Source: Thioalkalivibrio sp. XN8
Lineage (GTDB): Bacteria > Pseudomonadota > Gammaproteobacteria > Steroidobacterales > XN24
NCBI RefSeq assembly: GCF_011058255.1
Contig: NZ_JAALFH010000066.1
Coordinates: forward strand, 1 to 64,000
Direction: 5' to 3'
Length of the DNA stretch: 64,000 nucleotides
In this document: positions 61,854 to 64,000 of the stretch, in pieces
Numbering within the stretch: the first letter of the stretch is position 1
Layout of the letters: every line of letters starts with the position of its first letter
Position numbers and translations under genes: made by a program
The notes under the pieces: generated by a model
Seen by the model: only the letters and a program-made list of their open reading frames with translations
What the model was told of the DNA's origin: nothing
The model's database searches: none

Positions 61854-62080
61854 CCAATCTCCCCGTCGAATTTCGTCGCCATGATAATGGCGCAAGCGCC
61901 GAAAAAGTCGCCGCGTGCCCCAAATAGTAAGGGAATATGCGTAGAATCGGGCGCTGGTGCGAACAATCGGGGGTGTGTTTGATGCTGTGGCAACATGCCG
62001 GGGCCGTTTAGCGGCTTGCGTGGCTCCGGCGTAGGCAATTTTGCCGCACATCCCCTGTCTTCCCCCGGGGACCGGCGCCC
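61854..62080. other. Divergent intergenic region between the GMC operon and the TPR gene
   Basis: 227 bases of control region for two divergent units. An AT-richer patch at 61920-61947 includes a TAGAAT hexamer (61942-61947, plus strand) that could be a -10 box, without a convincing -35. No hairpin, tRNA or strong inverted repeat was seen. Confidence 0.5.
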
Positions 62081-64000
62081 GTGACGTTGTTCGGGGAGCT
62101 GAGGCGCCGCAAGGTTTTCCGCGTCGCCGCCGCGTATGCGGTCGTAGCGTGGCTGGTCCTGCAGGTCGCCGACATCCTCCTCGACAACTTCGGCGCCCCG
62201 GAATGGGTGTTCAAGTCCTTTACCGTGCTGCTGGTGCTGGGCTTCCCGCTGGCGGTCGTGATGGCCTGGGTCTTCGACCTGACGCCCGGCGGGCTGCAGC
62301 GCACGCCCGATGTCGCGCCCGCGGATCCCGGCGCGCCCGCCGACGGCGGCATGGCGCGCCGCGGGCGGCTGACGAACCGCGTCATTCTCATCGGCGCCCT
62401 CCTGATCATCGTGGTCATGGCGACCGAGCGGATCTGGTTTGCCGGCCGCGGCAGCCCCGCCGAAGCGCCGGCGACGGCCCCGGCGGCCACGCCTGCGGAC
62501 CCGGCGAATGAGCCGGCCGCGGCCGACCCCGCGCGCTCCATCGCCGTGCTGGCCTTCGAGGACCTGAGCCCCGAAGGCGACCAGGGGTATTTTGCCGAGG
62601 GGATTTCCGAGGAGCTGCTGAACCTGCTGGCGCGCAGCGAGGGCTTTCGCGTCGCCGCCCGGACCTCGTCGTTCAAGTTCAAGGGCAGCGATGCTGACAT
62701 CGGCGAGATCGGCGCGGCGCTGAACGTGGAGACCGTGCTGGAAGGCTCGGTCCGCAAGGCCGGCGACCAGGTGCGCATCACGGCCCAGCTGATCGAGGTC
62801 GGCAGCGGTTTCCACATCTGGTCGGACACCTACGACCGCCGCCTCGAGAACATCTTCGCGGTCCAGGACGAGATCGCCTCGGCCATCGTCCGCGCCCTGC
62901 AACTCGAGCTGGACGTCGGCGTCGAGACGGCCGGCCGCACGCAAAACGTGCAGGCCTATGACTTGTACCTGCGGGGCCGCCAGCTGGCCCGCGAGCCTAC
63001 CCGCGCCGGCCTGCTGCAGGCCATCGAGATGTACGAGGAGGCCCTCACGCTCGACCCGCGCTTCGCCGGCGCCTACAGCGGGATCGCCGAAGCCTGGACC
63101 TGGCTCGAGGACTACGGCGGCATCCCTTCGGCCGAGGCCTTCCCGCAGGCCGAGCAGGCGGCACGGCGCGCGCTGGCGCTGGATCCCCAGTCGGCCGAGG
63201 CGCATGCCGCGATGGCTTTCGTGCGCGACCGGTACTACAGCGACGCGGTCGGCGCCAGCCGCTATTTCGAGCGCACGCTGGAGCTGAACCCGAACTACGT
63301 CACCGCCTACAACATCTACGGCGATGTCCTGCGCGACATCGGGAACCTGGAGCGCATGATCGAGGTGCACCGCAAGGCGGTCGAACTCGATCCGCTCTCG
63401 GTATTCATGCGCACGCGCCTCGCCTCGAAGTTGCTGGATGTCGGCAAGTACGAGGAATCGCGCGCCTTGCTGGACGAAGTCCTGTCGGAGTACCCCGACA
63501 ACGACTATGCGAAAGAAGAGCTCGGTAACCTGGCGCGCCAGCAGGGCCGCTTCGCCGATGCGATCAGCGAGTTTCGCTTCGTGCATTTCGCCAGGCCGGG
63601 CGACCCCTATTCGGCGGCACAGATCGCGATGGTCGCAGTCCATCTCGATGACCGCGCGCTCGCCGAGGCCTGGATCGAAGCGGCGCGCCGGAGAGGCGAG
63701 AACAACCGCTGGGAACTCTTCGCACGGGACAGGCTGGCAGTGGCCGAGGGGGACTGGGCGCAGCTAGCTGAAACCGGCGCTGTGAGAGGTGGCCCGGCGG
63801 GCGCTTACCTGCGCGGGGTTGCCGCCGCGCGGGCCGGCGCGTGGCATGAGGCGCGGCGCTTGCTGCTCGAGTCGCTGCAGCTCTCCAGCTACGATGCCGT
63901 GCAGGGCGCGCGCCTCATACACATGGGCGCACTGCTGGAGCTTGCCTGGGTGGAACGACAGCTCGGCCTGGAAGGCTGGGACGGGCGCGCCGCCAGTGTC
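62081..64000 (+). CDS. FlgO/TolB-N-domain and TPR membrane protein, N-terminal part (3' end outside window)
   Basis: At least 640 residues, running off the right edge. GTG start at 62081. Three membrane segments are visible (about 14-35, 46-66, 99-117) with the motif LFGELRRRKVFRVAAAYAVVAWLVLQ at the start (positions 3-28), common to this family. An A/P-rich linker leads to the FlgO/TolB-N domain beginning SIAVLAFEDLSPEGDQGYFAEGISEELL at about 153. TPR repeats follow from about 285. Proteins of this class often carry a winged helix or adenylate cyclase domain; here the N-terminus has only helices and no DNA-binding domain. Function is unknown. Confidence 0.85.
   Translation, partial: MTLFGELRRRKVFRVAAAYAVVAWLVLQVADILLDNFGAPEWVFKSFTVLLVLGFPLAVVMAWVFDLTPGGLQRTPDVAPADPGAPADGGMARRGRLTNRVILIGALLIIVVMATERIWFAGRGSPAEAPATAPAATPADPANEPAAADPARSIAVLAFEDLSPEGDQGYFAEGISEELLNLLARSEGFRVAARTSSFKFKGSDADIGEIGAALNVETVLEGSVRKAGDQVRITAQLIEVGSGFHIWSDTYDRRLENIFAVQDEIASAIVRALQLELDVGVETAGRTQNVQAYDLYLRGRQLAREPTRAGLLQAIEMYEEALTLDPRFAGAYSGIAEAWTWLEDYGGIPSAEAFPQAEQAARRALALDPQSAEAHAAMAFVRDRYYSDAVGASRYFERTLELNPNYVTAYNIYGDVLRDIGNLERMIEVHRKAVELDPLSVFMRTRLASKLLDVGKYEESRALLDEVLSEYPDNDYAKEELGNLARQQGRFADAISEFRFVHFARPGDPYSAAQIAMVAVHLDDRALAEAWIEAARRRGENNRWELFARDRLAVAEGDWAQLAETGAVRGGPAGAYLRGVAAARAGAWHEARRLLLESLQLSSYDAVQGARLIHMGALLELAWVERQLGLEGWDGRAASV

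Noticed and set aside
1-64000. Insertion sequences, prophage or genomic island
   Set aside because: I looked for transposase and integrase motifs and long terminal inverted repeats in the coding frames and intergenic gaps and saw none. Base composition appears even throughout.

Overview
This is a very GC-rich stretch (roughly two thirds G+C or more by eye) of a gammaproteobacterial chromosome. The best evidence is gene order: the zapB-like/zapA/6S RNA/fau cluster faces ygfB-pepP-ubiH-ubiI, a classic gammaproteobacterial neighbourhood, with rplM-rpsI close by. A split glycine decarboxylase (gcvPA + gcvPB), a phhA/phhB pair and the high GC fit lineages around Chromatiales, Xanthomonadales or Woeseiaceae-like marine groups, but the genus cannot be read from the sequence. 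I see no transposase, integrase, prophage gene, CRISPR array or origin; this looks like ordinary, densely packed core chromosome with a few accessory operons. GTG and TTG starts and 4-nt stop/start overlaps are frequent.

Layout. 1-2.5 kb: end of a glycolate-oxidase-type Fe-S subunit, a DUF481 outer-membrane protein, a thioredoxin-like ferredoxin, rplM-rpsI, then a tRNA-Gln(CUG)-like sequence with a damaged acceptor stem running into a terminator. 2.5-5.7 kb (minus): rpiA, a PAAKKK-repeat histone-H1-like protein, an EVE-domain protein, fau, 6S RNA, zapA and a zapB-like gene. 5.8-12.2 kb (plus): ygfB, pepP, ubiH, ubiI-like, DUF4404 and an AidB-type acyl-CoA dehydrogenase. 12.2-14.7 kb (minus): phhB, phhA, ispG. 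14.8-23.7 kb (plus): a tandem glycine riboswitch followed by gcvT-gcvH-gcvPA-tpx-gcvPB, a PfkB sugar/nucleoside kinase and a 943-residue tandem HtrA-like protease.

23.7-28.4 kb: a DUF255 thioredoxin-fold protein (minus), lgt-thyA, a small DUF2892 membrane protein with its own good promoter (minus), and folA. 28.4-34.5 kb: a PAS-GGDEF-hemerythrin protein, an enolase-superfamily enzyme (minus), two coupled amidohydrolases and a methyltransferase. 34.5-38.6 kb: a complete polyamine ABC importer potF-potG-potH-potI. 38.7-42.3 kb: a TIGR02001 outer-membrane protein, a PaaI-type thioesterase, a Sel1-repeat protein and threonine deaminase ilvA. 42.3-48.7 kb: radical SAM protein, DUF962 protein, methyltransferase, RND pump and its adaptor. 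48.8-56.0 kb: an alpha/beta hydrolase, a SLAC1/TehA-like channel, a MazG-like pyrophosphohydrolase, a small membrane protein, an SGNH esterase, an AlaX tRNA-editing protein, an S9 peptidase and a quinone-oxidoreductase-like enzyme.

56.0-61.9 kb is the most distinctive block, all on the minus strand: a four-gene chain joined by 4-nt overlaps (GMC-type flavin oxidoreductase, two-helix membrane protein, PhzF-fold protein, outer-membrane barrel), followed by an SbtA-type bicarbonate transporter, its PII-like partner and an undescribed lipoprotein. A divergent TPR/FlgO-domain membrane protein runs off the right edge.

Functional themes. One-carbon/folate metabolism is well represented (glycine cleavage under glycine control, fau, thyA, folA), and pterin-dependent phenylalanine hydroxylation sits next to it. 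Ubiquinone hydroxylation, envelope biogenesis (lgt), polyamine uptake and drug efflux are standard housekeeping. The candidates for undescribed biology are the GMC/PhzF/barrel chain with its SbtA-SbtB-lipoprotein neighbours, the half-dead tandem protease coupled to a PfkB kinase behind the gcv operon, and the tRNA-like tail of the ribosomal protein operon.
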